5,487 nucleotides of DNA from Clostridia bacterium (lineage in GTDB: Bacteria > Bacillota > Clostridia > Oscillospirales > CAG-272). The notes beneath the pieces are model-generated. The model was not told the origin of the DNA. It saw nothing but the letters and a program-made list of their open reading frames with translations, and did not search any database. The stretch lies in assembly GCA_024408015.1 (NCBI GenBank), contig JAKSVJ010000095.1, positions 1-5,487 of the forward strand, given 5' to 3'. The position numbers and the translations under genes are program-made. Shown in pieces: positions 1-5,487 of this stretch (within the stretch, counting starts at the first letter, position 1; every line of letters begins with the position of its first letter).

Positions 1-22
1 AATGCTTGGGTCTTTGTCATGA
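1..22 (+). CDS. 3' end of a probable upstream gene (partial)
   Basis: Only the last few codons would be visible: in the frame of base 2 the reading ends Met-Leu-Gly-Ser-Leu-Ser and stops at TGA 20-22. That stop shares bases with the ATG at 19-21, giving an ATGA overlap identical to the one at the next junction (795-798). The repeated arrangement is why I favour this frame. A second frame, starting at base 3, also stops nearby at TAA 24-26, so the frame is not certain. Nothing can be said about the product. If real, this gene belongs to the same transcript as the SGNH hydrolase and rhamnosidase and may be another carbohydrate-use gene. Confidence 0.35.
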
Positions 23-798
23 GTAAATGTACAAGGATAATTTTGATAATACTTGCAGTAATTGTTTTGATTGTGCTTTGGCTAATGTTTTGTGGCTATG
101 AATGGACATGGGGGCCTTTTGGAAAAATGGGTAACTTAAAATATCGTTCTTTTGAAGGTAATAGCGATGAATTTGCATTGGAAAATGTAGAATCACTTGA
201 TGAAAGTGTATTAAAAGGCAAAGACATATTGTTTCTAGGTTCATCGGTTACATATGGCGCAAATTCTCTACAAACATCATTTGTAGAGTACATAGCAAAA
301 CGTAATGATTGTTCATATCTAAAATGGGCTGTCAGCGGAACAACACTTGTAAACAATGGTCCAAATTCTTATGTCGAAAGACTTAAAACTGTTGATAAGG
401 ACAGAAAGTTTGATGTTGTAGTATGCCAACTCTCAACAAATGACGCAAGCCAAAAGAAAAAGCTTGGAAGCGCAAATGACACAGGCACACATACTATTTG
501 TGGTGCAATTAATTACATCATTGATTACTCAAAATCAACATGGAATTGCCCAGTAGTTTTCTACACGAACCCATATTACGAGAGTGAAGAGTACTCAAAT
601 ATGGTTGAAGCGTTAAAGCAAATTTCAACAATAAAAGACATTACCATAATTGACCTTTACAACGATGTCACATTCAATGACATATCACAGGATGAATATA
701 ATTTGTATATGGCGGATAAAATTCATCCAACAAAAGCTGGTTACCTAAAATGGTGGACACCAAAATTTGAGGAAATTCTATATAAGGTTTTTAAATGA
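19..798 (+). CDS. Membrane-anchored SGNH/GDSL-family hydrolase
   Basis: A 259-residue protein of the SGNH hydrolase superfamily (serine esterases and acetyl-esterases). Residues 5-25 form an uncleaved-looking hydrophobic helix after a short basic start (MSKCTR), so the catalytic domain (about 68-259) should lie outside the cell on a membrane anchor. The family blocks are visible: block I LGSSVTYG with candidate nucleophile Ser76, block II Gly107 in AVSGT, block III Asn141 in STND, and block V DKIH with Asp233 and His236 as the acid/base pair. Block I reads GSS instead of GDS, and block III has Ser where Gly is common; all catalytic residues remain. The ATG at 19 is chosen because it precedes the membrane helix and forms an ATGA overlap. 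The frame is open to the window edge, though, and no good ribosome binding site precedes it, so a slightly longer N-terminus is possible. Placed directly before a GH78 rhamnosidase, it may de-acylate a rhamnose-containing glycan. The substrate is inference; a role on the cell's own surface polysaccharide is the main alternative. Confidence 0.85.
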   Translation: MSKCTRIILIILAVIVLIVLWLMFCGYEWTWGPFGKMGNLKYRSFEGNSDEFALENVESLDESVLKGKDILFLGSSVTYGANSLQTSFVEYIAKRNDCSYLKWAVSGTTLVNNGPNSYVERLKTVDKDRKFDVVVCQLSTNDASQKKKLGSANDTGTHTICGAINYIIDYSKSTWNCPVVFYTNPYYESEEYSNMVEALKQISTIKDITIIDLYNDVTFNDISQDEYNLYMADKIHPTKAGYLKWWTPKFEEILYKVFK

Positions 799-3359
799 TA
801 GCTAATAATTTACAAATAGAGTATTTATCAAATCCAATAGGAATTGATATAAAGAATCCACAACTTACATGGATATGTGATGGTGGAAAAAAGCAAACAG
901 CATATAAGGTTGTATGCAAAATTAAAGACGAAATAGTATTTGACACAGGTAAAGTTTCATCTTCGTCAATGAGATGTATTTTGAATGTTCCATATGCATC
1001 AAGACTTAAAGTATCTGTATTTGTATGCTTGTGGGATGAGGACGATGCTTGTGGCAATGAAGTAAGTTGCTCATTTGAATATGGTCTATTAAATAAAGAA
1101 GATTGGGTGGCAAAATATATTTCGGCTAATATAAAGCCATCAAAGAAGGAACGTTATCCTGTTGATTGCTTTAGAAAAAAGTTTATAACAAGTGATTTTG
1201 TGTCGGCTCGTTTATATATTTCATCCCTTGGACTATATGAAGCAAAAATAAATGGTAAGAGAGTTGGAGAATTTGTTATGGCTCCAGGCTCTACTGATAA
1301 TAGAGTTAGAACTCAATATCAGGTATATGATGTGTCAAGCATTCTAGCGGACGGTGAGAACGAAATTACGTGTGAACTTGCTGATGGTTGGTATAGAGGC
1401 TCTTCAGGTTCAAAGGGAAGAGTGTGTACATATGGCTATCAGACAAAATTAATAGCCCAGCTTGAAATTGAACACTCAAATGGTGATATTTCTTGTGTTG
1501 TTACAGATAATAGCTGGGATTGGTCCAATGATGGTCCTATTAGATTTGCAGACCTAAAAGATGGAGAAATACTTGATGCCAATATGGTACCAACATATTC
1601 CTCAAAGGCAAAGATATCTTTTGATAAAACGACACTAAGTGCGTCAAATAATGTAATTGTAAAAGAGCATGAATGCTTTAAGCCAATAAGACTCATTCAG
1701 ACTCCAAAAGGTAAAAAGGTTATCGAATTTGATCAAAACTTATGTGGATATTTATCTTTTAAAATTAATGCAAAGAAGAACGATAGAATCTTTATTCGAT
1801 TGGGAGAACTAATCGATAAAGAGGGCGAATTTACTCAGAAGAACATTCAATGTTTACACAAAGGTAAGCTATCTCCTCTACAGCAAATAGAATACATTTG
1901 CAAAGAAGGACTTAATGAGTACAAGACCAAGTTCTTTTATGGCGGTTTTAAATATGCAGAGATTGAAACTGATGTCGAATATGATATCAATGATTTTACT
2001 CAAATAGCTGTATATTCTGATATAAAGGAAACAATGTCATTTGACAGTTCAAATGAGTTGCTAAATCGTTTGGTTGAGTCTACAGTTTGGTCTCTTAAGA
2101 GTAACTCAATGGATATACCTTCAGACTGTCCGACAAGAGAAAGAATGGGTTGGACAGGGGATAGCCAAATCTTTTTTAACACTGCTTCATTTTTGACAAA
2201 TTATGCTGCTTTTTCTAGAAAGCATGTAAGAGATATATATGACAGACAGTGGAGAAATGGAAAACTACCTCAAATAACACCATTTGCTAATGAAGACTGG
2301 TTTATGAATACTATGAACGGTTCAGTTGGTTGGGCTTGTGCTGGTGTATATATTCCACTTAGACAATATAAAAAATATGGAGATATTAGATTCCTTGAAG
2401 ACAACTATGAAGGAATAAAGAAGTATGCTAAATTCATGGTTTCAAGACAAGGAAAACGATTTGCTCCATTTACAAAGCCACTAGGTATTTCTCTAAAGAA
2501 TAGACGTTATGCAGTAAACTTTGGTCAGTCATATGGTGAATGGGCTGAACCAGATGATGTTTGTTCTTTTGTGTGGACTGATTTTGCTGCTCCACATCCA
2601 GAGGAGAGCACGGCGTATACTTACTACACATTATCTAAAGTTGTAGAAATAGCAAAACTTCTAGGTAAAGACAATGACGCAAAATACTTTGAAAAGTATT
2701 CAAATGGAGCCAAAGTTGCATACAACGAGATGATAACCAAAGAGAGATTTAGCTTAGATACAGATAGACAGGCCAAACTCGTTCGACCATTGTATATGGG
2801 AATTCTTGATGATAAGACAAAAGAATTTGCCAAAGAAAGACTAATAAAGGCTCTTGATAATTATGGCTGGAGACTCGGAACAGGGTTTTTGTCAACTCCA
2901 TTCATTCTATATGTTTTGCAAAATATGGACATAGAATATGCATATAGATTGCTTGAAAATGAAGAAATTCCAGGCTGGTTGTCAATGCCTAAAAATGGTG
3001 CTAATACAATTTGGGAAAGCTGGGAAGGGCCTGCTTGCGACAAGGATATTGCGTCTTTGAACCATTATTCAAAAGGTGCTGTTCTTGAGTGGGTATTTTG
3101 TGAAGGATGTGGCATTAATATGGATGGAGAGAATCATTTTGTATTGTCTCCTAACCCAGGTGGTACATTTAAGTATATGAGCGCAAAATACGATAGCATT
3201 TATGGCAGAGTTTCGTGCGGTTGGAAGAACGAAGAAAATGATATGTATTTCGTTTTTGACATACCAACAAACTGCAGCGCAACTGTTGTGTTGCCAAATG
3301 GAACAAAGCAAGAATACGAATCTGGTACTTACGCAATTAAGGTTGCTAAAGAATATTAA
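795..3359 (+). CDS. GH78 alpha-L-rhamnosidase
   Basis: An 854-residue glycoside hydrolase family 78 enzyme, expected to release terminal alpha-L-rhamnose from oligosaccharides or glycosides by an inverting mechanism. Domains in order: an N-terminal Fn3-like beta domain (about 5-95), the rhamnosidase N domain (about 130-300), a concanavalin-like beta domain (about 300-405), the (alpha/alpha)6 catalytic barrel (about 412-765) and a C-terminal beta domain (about 770-845). The hallmark DCPTRERMGWTGD (444-456) supplies Asp444, Glu449 (candidate general acid) and Asp456. TIWESW supplies Glu741 (candidate general base), and the LNHYSKGAVLEW segment (755-766) supplies His757. Spacing of Asp444, Glu449 and Asp456 (5 and 7 residues) matches the acidic residues of the characterised Bacillus BsRhaB as I recall them. 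There is no signal peptide or membrane helix, so the enzyme is cytoplasmic and needs imported substrate. It starts inside the SGNH gene's stop (ATGA) with only a weak AAGG seven bases upstream, which suggests translational coupling. Length is normal and the frame is intact. The exact substrate (pectic rhamnogalacturonan fragments, plant rhamnosides or bacterial glycans) cannot be read from the sequence. Confidence 0.95.
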   Translation: MIANNLQIEYLSNPIGIDIKNPQLTWICDGGKKQTAYKVVCKIKDEIVFDTGKVSSSSMRCILNVPYASRLKVSVFVCLWDEDDACGNEVSCSFEYGLLNKEDWVAKYISANIKPSKKERYPVDCFRKKFITSDFVSARLYISSLGLYEAKINGKRVGEFVMAPGSTDNRVRTQYQVYDVSSILADGENEITCELADGWYRGSSGSKGRVCTYGYQTKLIAQLEIEHSNGDISCVVTDNSWDWSNDGPIRFADLKDGEILDANMVPTYSSKAKISFDKTTLSASNNVIVKEHECFKPIRLIQTPKGKKVIEFDQNLCGYLSFKINAKKNDRIFIRLGELIDKEGEFTQKNIQCLHKGKLSPLQQIEYICKEGLNEYKTKFFYGGFKYAEIETDVEYDINDFTQIAVYSDIKETMSFDSSNELLNRLVESTVWSLKSNSMDIPSDCPTRERMGWTGDSQIFFNTASFLTNYAAFSRKHVRDIYDRQWRNGKLPQITPFANEDWFMNTMNGSVGWACAGVYIPLRQYKKYGDIRFLEDNYEGIKKYAKFMVSRQGKRFAPFTKPLGISLKNRRYAVNFGQSYGEWAEPDDVCSFVWTDFAAPHPEESTAYTYYTLSKVVEIAKLLGKDNDAKYFEKYSNGAKVAYNEMITKERFSLDTDRQAKLVRPLYMGILDDKTKEFAKERLIKALDNYGWRLGTGFLSTPFILYVLQNMDIEYAYRLLENEEIPGWLSMPKNGANTIWESWEGPACDKDIASLNHYSKGAVLEWVFCEGCGINMDGENHFVLSPNPGGTFKYMSAKYDSIYGRVSCGWKNEENDMYFVFDIPTNCSATVVLPNGTKQEYESGTYAIKVAKEY

Positions 3360-3374
3360 AGACAATTGAAAATT

Positions 3375-3413
3375 AGGATGTGAAAACATGTTTTTCATGT
3401 CCTTTTTCTTTTT
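3375..3413 (+). terminator. Rho-independent terminator of the SGNH-rhamnosidase operon
   Basis: A 12-bp stem pairs AGGATGTGAAAA (3375-3386) with TTTTCATGTCCT (3392-3403), with two G-T wobbles, around a five-base loop. It is followed directly by a T-rich tail (3404-3413, interrupted by one C). It begins 16 bases after the rhamnosidase stop codon, separating that operon from the following gene. The other strand has no comparable T-run after the stem, so it looks one-directional. Confidence 0.9.
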
Positions 3414-3420
3414 GGAATTG

Positions 3421-3449
3421 TTGACTAATTGGCAAAAAATCGTTAAAAT
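3421..3449 (+). promoter_or_regulatory. Sigma-A type promoter of the TIR receptor-like gene
   Basis: TTGACT (3421-3426) and TAAAAT (3444-3449) each match the housekeeping -35 and -10 hexamers at five of six positions. The spacer is exactly 17 bases. Transcription would begin near 3456, giving a leader of about 40 bases. It lies just after the upstream terminator and is the only good promoter in the 135-base gap, so the TIR gene is probably transcribed on its own. No operator-like inverted repeat overlaps it; a six-base AGCGCT palindrome at 3464-3469 lies in the leader but is too short to interpret. Confidence 0.8.
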
Positions 3450-3482
3450 TGAATTTGAAAAAAAGCGCTAATAAACAAGCAA

Positions 3483-3489
3483 AAGGAGG
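3483..3489 (+). promoter_or_regulatory. Strong ribosome binding site (AAGGAGG)
   Basis: AAGGAGG is a near-perfect anti-16S match and sits five bases before the ATG at 3495. It fixes the start of the TIR gene, which is otherwise supported by the zinc ribbon beginning at residue 5. It contrasts with the weak or absent sites before the two ATGA-coupled genes upstream. Confidence 0.9.
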
Positions 3490-3494
3490 ATAAC

Positions 3495-5487
3495 ATGAAG
3501 AAGATTTGTTCATATTGTGGCTTTTCGTTTGAGACTAATGAAAGTACATATAGTTGTCCTGCTTGTGGAGCTTTGATAAATAATGTTTTGGATGAAAATT
3601 TGAATAGTCTATTGGCTATAGCATCTCAAAAATTACGTCTTGCTGATTTTGATGGAGCAGAGGAAATATATACATCAATAATCGATAAATATCCTACTTG
3701 TGGGGAAGCTTATTGGGGTGGACTATTGTCTATTTTTGGCATTAAGTACGAGCTTGATATAGATGGTTCAATGGTGCCAACAATATATAAGACTCCAACT
3801 ATGGATTTAAGAGTTCATGAATATTATCATAAAGCATTAGAGTATTCTGATAATGATGTTGCTGACTATTATGAAAAGGAAGCAATGAGACTTGAACTTA
3901 TTCGCAAAGAGTGGATAGGCAAGGCAAATAAAGAGTTAAATTATGACATATTCATTTCATATAAGCACAATCAAATAAAAGAGACAAGTCGCGCAAGAAG
4001 TATTTATTCTTCATTGAAAGATAAAAAACTCGATGTCTTTTTTAGCGAAGAAAGCTTTAAATTAAAGATAGGTGAAAAATACGAGCCATATATAATGCAT
4101 GCGGTTGACACGTGTAAATGCATGATTGTTTACGGAAAAAGTGTGGATGAAATAGAATCCACATGGATGAAAAACGAATGGCTACGTTATTTAAAACAAA
4201 TAAAGAATAAGCAGAAACAAAGCGGTTCTCTCATCGTTATTTGCGATGGATTTTCGGCAAAAGATCTTCCAATCGAATTAAAATCTTTCCAAGTTATAGA
4301 GGCAAAAGACGGAGAAGACTTCTTACCACTTCTATTTGAAATATTAAAGAAAAACTCTCTGCTTGGTGTAAAAAACAAACGAATTGGATATATATTTGCA
4401 TCTTTTTGCTTCGTTTTACTGCTAATCGGACTTATTTTGCTTATACGTAATTTGAATTTACCTGGCGAAAATGTGGACAAATCTAGCGAAAATTCGATAA
4501 ATACACTAGATACTGCTGATGTGATAACAAGTATTGAAAATACAATCACAACAGATGCAACTACAATTGAAACTGATGTCACAATAGCGGTTGATTCTAC
4601 AACTGAAATGACTATTAATACAAATAGCGAACAAACGACTGTTACAACAACAGAAGTTACAACAGAAGCCACAACTGAAGTTGGATTATTTGAAGATCCA
4701 AGATATGAGCTTATTAGTAAGGACAATAGTGGCTATACGATTTTGGATAACCAAGATGGTATATACTACTATAGCCAAGATGACAAAACATTAATTGCTT
4801 GCGGACTTAATGACAAGATCTTTAAAAATTCACATAGTGATGGAGTGCTAGCTTTTCCTAGCATCATTCATGGAAAAGAAATAACATCAATTGAAGGGTT
4901 TTCTGGAAATGGATATATCAAAGAGATATATATTCCATCTTCAGTCAAAACTATCCCATCAGGAGCCTTTCAGGATACACCAAATCTTAAAATTGTAAGA
5001 TTTGATGATGGTGTTGAAGAAATTCAAATAAAAGCATTTGATAATTGTCAAAAATTAGAAAAAGTTGAACTTAGCGTATCTCTCAAAGAAATAGGGGAGA
5101 TGGCATTTAACAATTGCATATCATTAAAAGATATAGTTCTTAATGAGGGATTGGAAACAATTGGGTATCAAGCTTTTTCATATTGTAATAGTTTGAGCGA
5201 AGTTGTAATTCCTTCAACAGTTAAGCAATTGGCTGAAAGAGCATTTTGGAGTTGTAGTAATCTTTCAAAAGTAGATTTTCTCACAACTAAAATAAAAAGA
5301 ATGTATTGTGTGTTTGAAGATTGCGAAAGTTTAACAGAGTTAATACTACCAGAAGGTCTTCAAGTTATTGAAACTTTTGTAAATATACCAAACTTAAAAT
5401 ATGTTGAAATACCATCAACTATTGTTCGTATAGAGAGAAACACATTTATTAATTGTAATAATATTGAATTGGTTCGGATTAAAGGAA
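3495..5487 (+). CDS. Zinc ribbon-TPR-TIR-transmembrane-BspA LRR receptor-like protein (3' end beyond window)
   Basis: The frame is open through 664 codons to the window edge, so the C-terminus is missing. Domains in order: (1) zinc ribbon, residues 1-30, with Cys5/Cys8 and Cys21/Cys24; (2) TPR-like helical region, about 36-145, with a recognisable repeat from 39 to 75 (LADFDGAEEIY, then YP and EAYWG); (3) TIR domain, about 149-285, with box 1 YDIFISYK (150-156), the SEESFKLKIGEKYE segment and a box 3-like STWMKNEW (222-229); (4) one membrane helix, about 297-317; (5) Ser/Thr/Glu-rich stalk, about 322-396; (6) BspA-type leucine-rich repeats from 452 to the end. Glu197 in GEKYEPYI aligns by eye with the catalytic Glu of TIR NADases (SARM1 Glu642), so NAD+ cleavage or signalling is plausible. 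Lys/Arg residues before the helix (285, 286, 293, 295, 296) put TIR inside and the repeats outside. The gene has its own promoter and ribosome binding site. Each domain call is firm; the joint function, sensing outside and TIR signalling inside, is inference. A surface adhesin carrying a TIR for another reason is the alternative. Confidence 0.9.
   Translation, partial: MKKICSYCGFSFETNESTYSCPACGALINNVLDENLNSLLAIASQKLRLADFDGAEEIYTSIIDKYPTCGEAYWGGLLSIFGIKYELDIDGSMVPTIYKTPTMDLRVHEYYHKALEYSDNDVADYYEKEAMRLELIRKEWIGKANKELNYDIFISYKHNQIKETSRARSIYSSLKDKKLDVFFSEESFKLKIGEKYEPYIMHAVDTCKCMIVYGKSVDEIESTWMKNEWLRYLKQIKNKQKQSGSLIVICDGFSAKDLPIELKSFQVIEAKDGEDFLPLLFEILKKNSLLGVKNKRIGYIFASFCFVLLLIGLILLIRNLNLPGENVDKSSENSINTLDTADVITSIENTITTDATTIETDVTIAVDSTTEMTINTNSEQTTVTTTEVTTEATTEVGLFEDPRYELISKDNSGYTILDNQDGIYYYSQDDKTLIACGLNDKIFKNSHSDGVLAFPSIIHGKEITSIEGFSGNGYIKEIYIPSSVKTIPSGAFQDTPNLKIVRFDDGVEEIQIKAFDNCQKLEKVELSVSLKEIGEMAFNNCISLKDIVLNEGLETIGYQAFSYCNSLSEVVIPSTVKQLAERAFWSCSNLSKVDFLTTKIKRMYCVFEDCESLTELILPEGLQVIETFVNIPNLKYVEIPSTIVRIERNTFINCNNIELVRIKG
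3942..4349 (+). other. TIR domain region, with candidate catalytic Glu codon at 4083-4085
   Basis: Residues 150-285 of the receptor-like protein read as a complete TIR fold. The first strand is YDIFISYK; a helix containing RARSIYSSLK follows; then strand LDVFFSE, the loop and helix KIGEKYEPYIMHAV, strand CKCMIVYGKS, the STWMKNEW helix and strand SLIVICDGF. It most resembles the bacterial TIR_2 type. Glu197 (GAG at 4083-4085) sits at the start of the helix where NADase TIRs keep their catalytic glutamate, so the domain appears enzymatically competent. This was judged by eye, without a structural alignment. Confidence 0.85.
4383..4445 (+). other. Single transmembrane segment of the receptor-like protein
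   Basis: Residues 297-317 are an uninterrupted hydrophobic run (core FCFVLLLIGLILL). It is preceded by a lysine/arginine cluster and followed by one arginine and then an acidic, Asn/Ser-rich stretch. That charge pattern predicts the N-terminus in the cytoplasm and the C-terminus outside, placing the TIR and LRR parts on opposite faces of the membrane. Confidence 0.85.
4647..4682 (+). repeat. Three tandem 12-base units coding TTEV/TTEA/TTEV
   Basis: Three imperfect in-frame 12-base units (ACAACAGAAGTT type) close the Thr-rich stalk between the membrane helix and the extracellular repeats. The whole stalk, residues about 337-396, is dominated by Thr, Glu, Asp, Ile and Val. Such Thr-rich linkers commonly span the cell wall in Gram-positive surface proteins and may be glycosylated. 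Gain or loss of a unit would change stalk length without breaking the frame. Confidence 0.75.
4848..5487 (+). repeat. BspA-type leucine-rich repeat array (runs off the window end)
   Basis: About nine to ten units with a period of 23 residues are visible, starting at residues 452, 475, 498, 521, 544, 567, 590, 613, 634 and 657 (the last cut off). The unit follows the pattern L-x-x-V-x-I/L-P-x-x-[VL]-x-x-I-x-x-x-A-F-x-x-C-x-x, the signature of BspA-like (LRR_5) repeats. The unit at 613 is two residues short and lacks the A-F pair; the first, at 452, is a degenerate capping unit containing IIHGKEITSIEGF. These repeats are typical of surface proteins that bind host, bacterial or glycan ligands. 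The repeat is clear at protein level but the DNA units have diverged. Confidence 0.9.

Noticed and set aside
31..93. Possible lipoprotein signal on the SGNH hydrolase (Cys25 after the hydrophobic run)
   Set aside because: The residues before Cys25 are Leu-Met-Phe, which do not fit a lipobox (small residue needed at -1), and the helix runs straight into it. An uncleaved membrane anchor fits better.
2124..2162. Possible lost residue in the rhamnosidase signature, since CPTRERMGW looks one residue shorter than CPxRDERxGW
   Set aside because: The spacing of Asp444, Glu449 and Asp456 is normal for GH78 as I recall it, and CPTRE-type variants are common in the family. The enzyme should be active.
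3069..3398. A 109-codon minus-strand open frame across the rhamnosidase end and the terminator
   Set aside because: It overlaps well-conserved rhamnosidase coding sequence, begins inside the terminator hairpin, and its product resembles no family I know.
3464..3469. AGCGCT palindrome between promoter and ribosome binding site
   Set aside because: Six bases is too short to call an operator and no second copy is seen near the promoter.
4187..4726. A 179-codon open frame on the minus strand, rich in Val and Ser
   Set aside because: It lies antisense to the TIR end, membrane helix and Thr-rich stalk. Its Val/Ser bias is simply the complement of repeated Thr codons, and the + strand frame has clear domains throughout.

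Overview
The window is AT-rich (roughly one third G+C by eye), with tight gene packing, strong AAGGAGG-type ribosome binding and a sigma-A-like promoter. It also carries a BspA-type leucine-rich repeat protein with a Thr/Glu-rich stalk. Together these suggest a low-GC anaerobic Firmicute of gut or rumen type (Lachnospiraceae or Oscillospiraceae/Ruminococcus-like). This is inference from style and gene families, not a sequence match.

All genes read on the + strand. Bases 1-3413 look like the end of a carbohydrate-use operon. The last bases of a probable upstream gene overlap a membrane-anchored SGNH/GDSL hydrolase (19-798), which itself overlaps a complete 854-residue GH78 alpha-L-rhamnosidase (795-3359). 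Both junctions are ATGA overlaps. The rhamnosidase has no signal peptide, so it should act in the cytoplasm on imported rhamnosides. The SGNH enzyme faces outward and could remove acyl groups from the glycan before uptake. A clear rho-independent terminator (3375-3413) ends the operon.

Bases 3414-3494 hold a near-consensus promoter (TTGACT, 17-base spacer, TAAAAT) and a strong ribosome binding site for an independent gene. That gene starts at 3495 and is still open at the window end (664 codons seen). It encodes a composite receptor-like protein: a four-cysteine zinc ribbon, a TPR-like helical region, a TIR domain with a candidate NADase glutamate, one membrane helix, a Thr-rich stalk, then BspA-type leucine-rich repeats. 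The positive-inside rule puts the TIR domain in the cytoplasm and the leucine-rich repeats outside. This is the topology of a Toll-like receptor with the order of parts reversed along the chain, and it is the most interesting item in the window. What lies downstream of it, including any partner effector, is outside the window.
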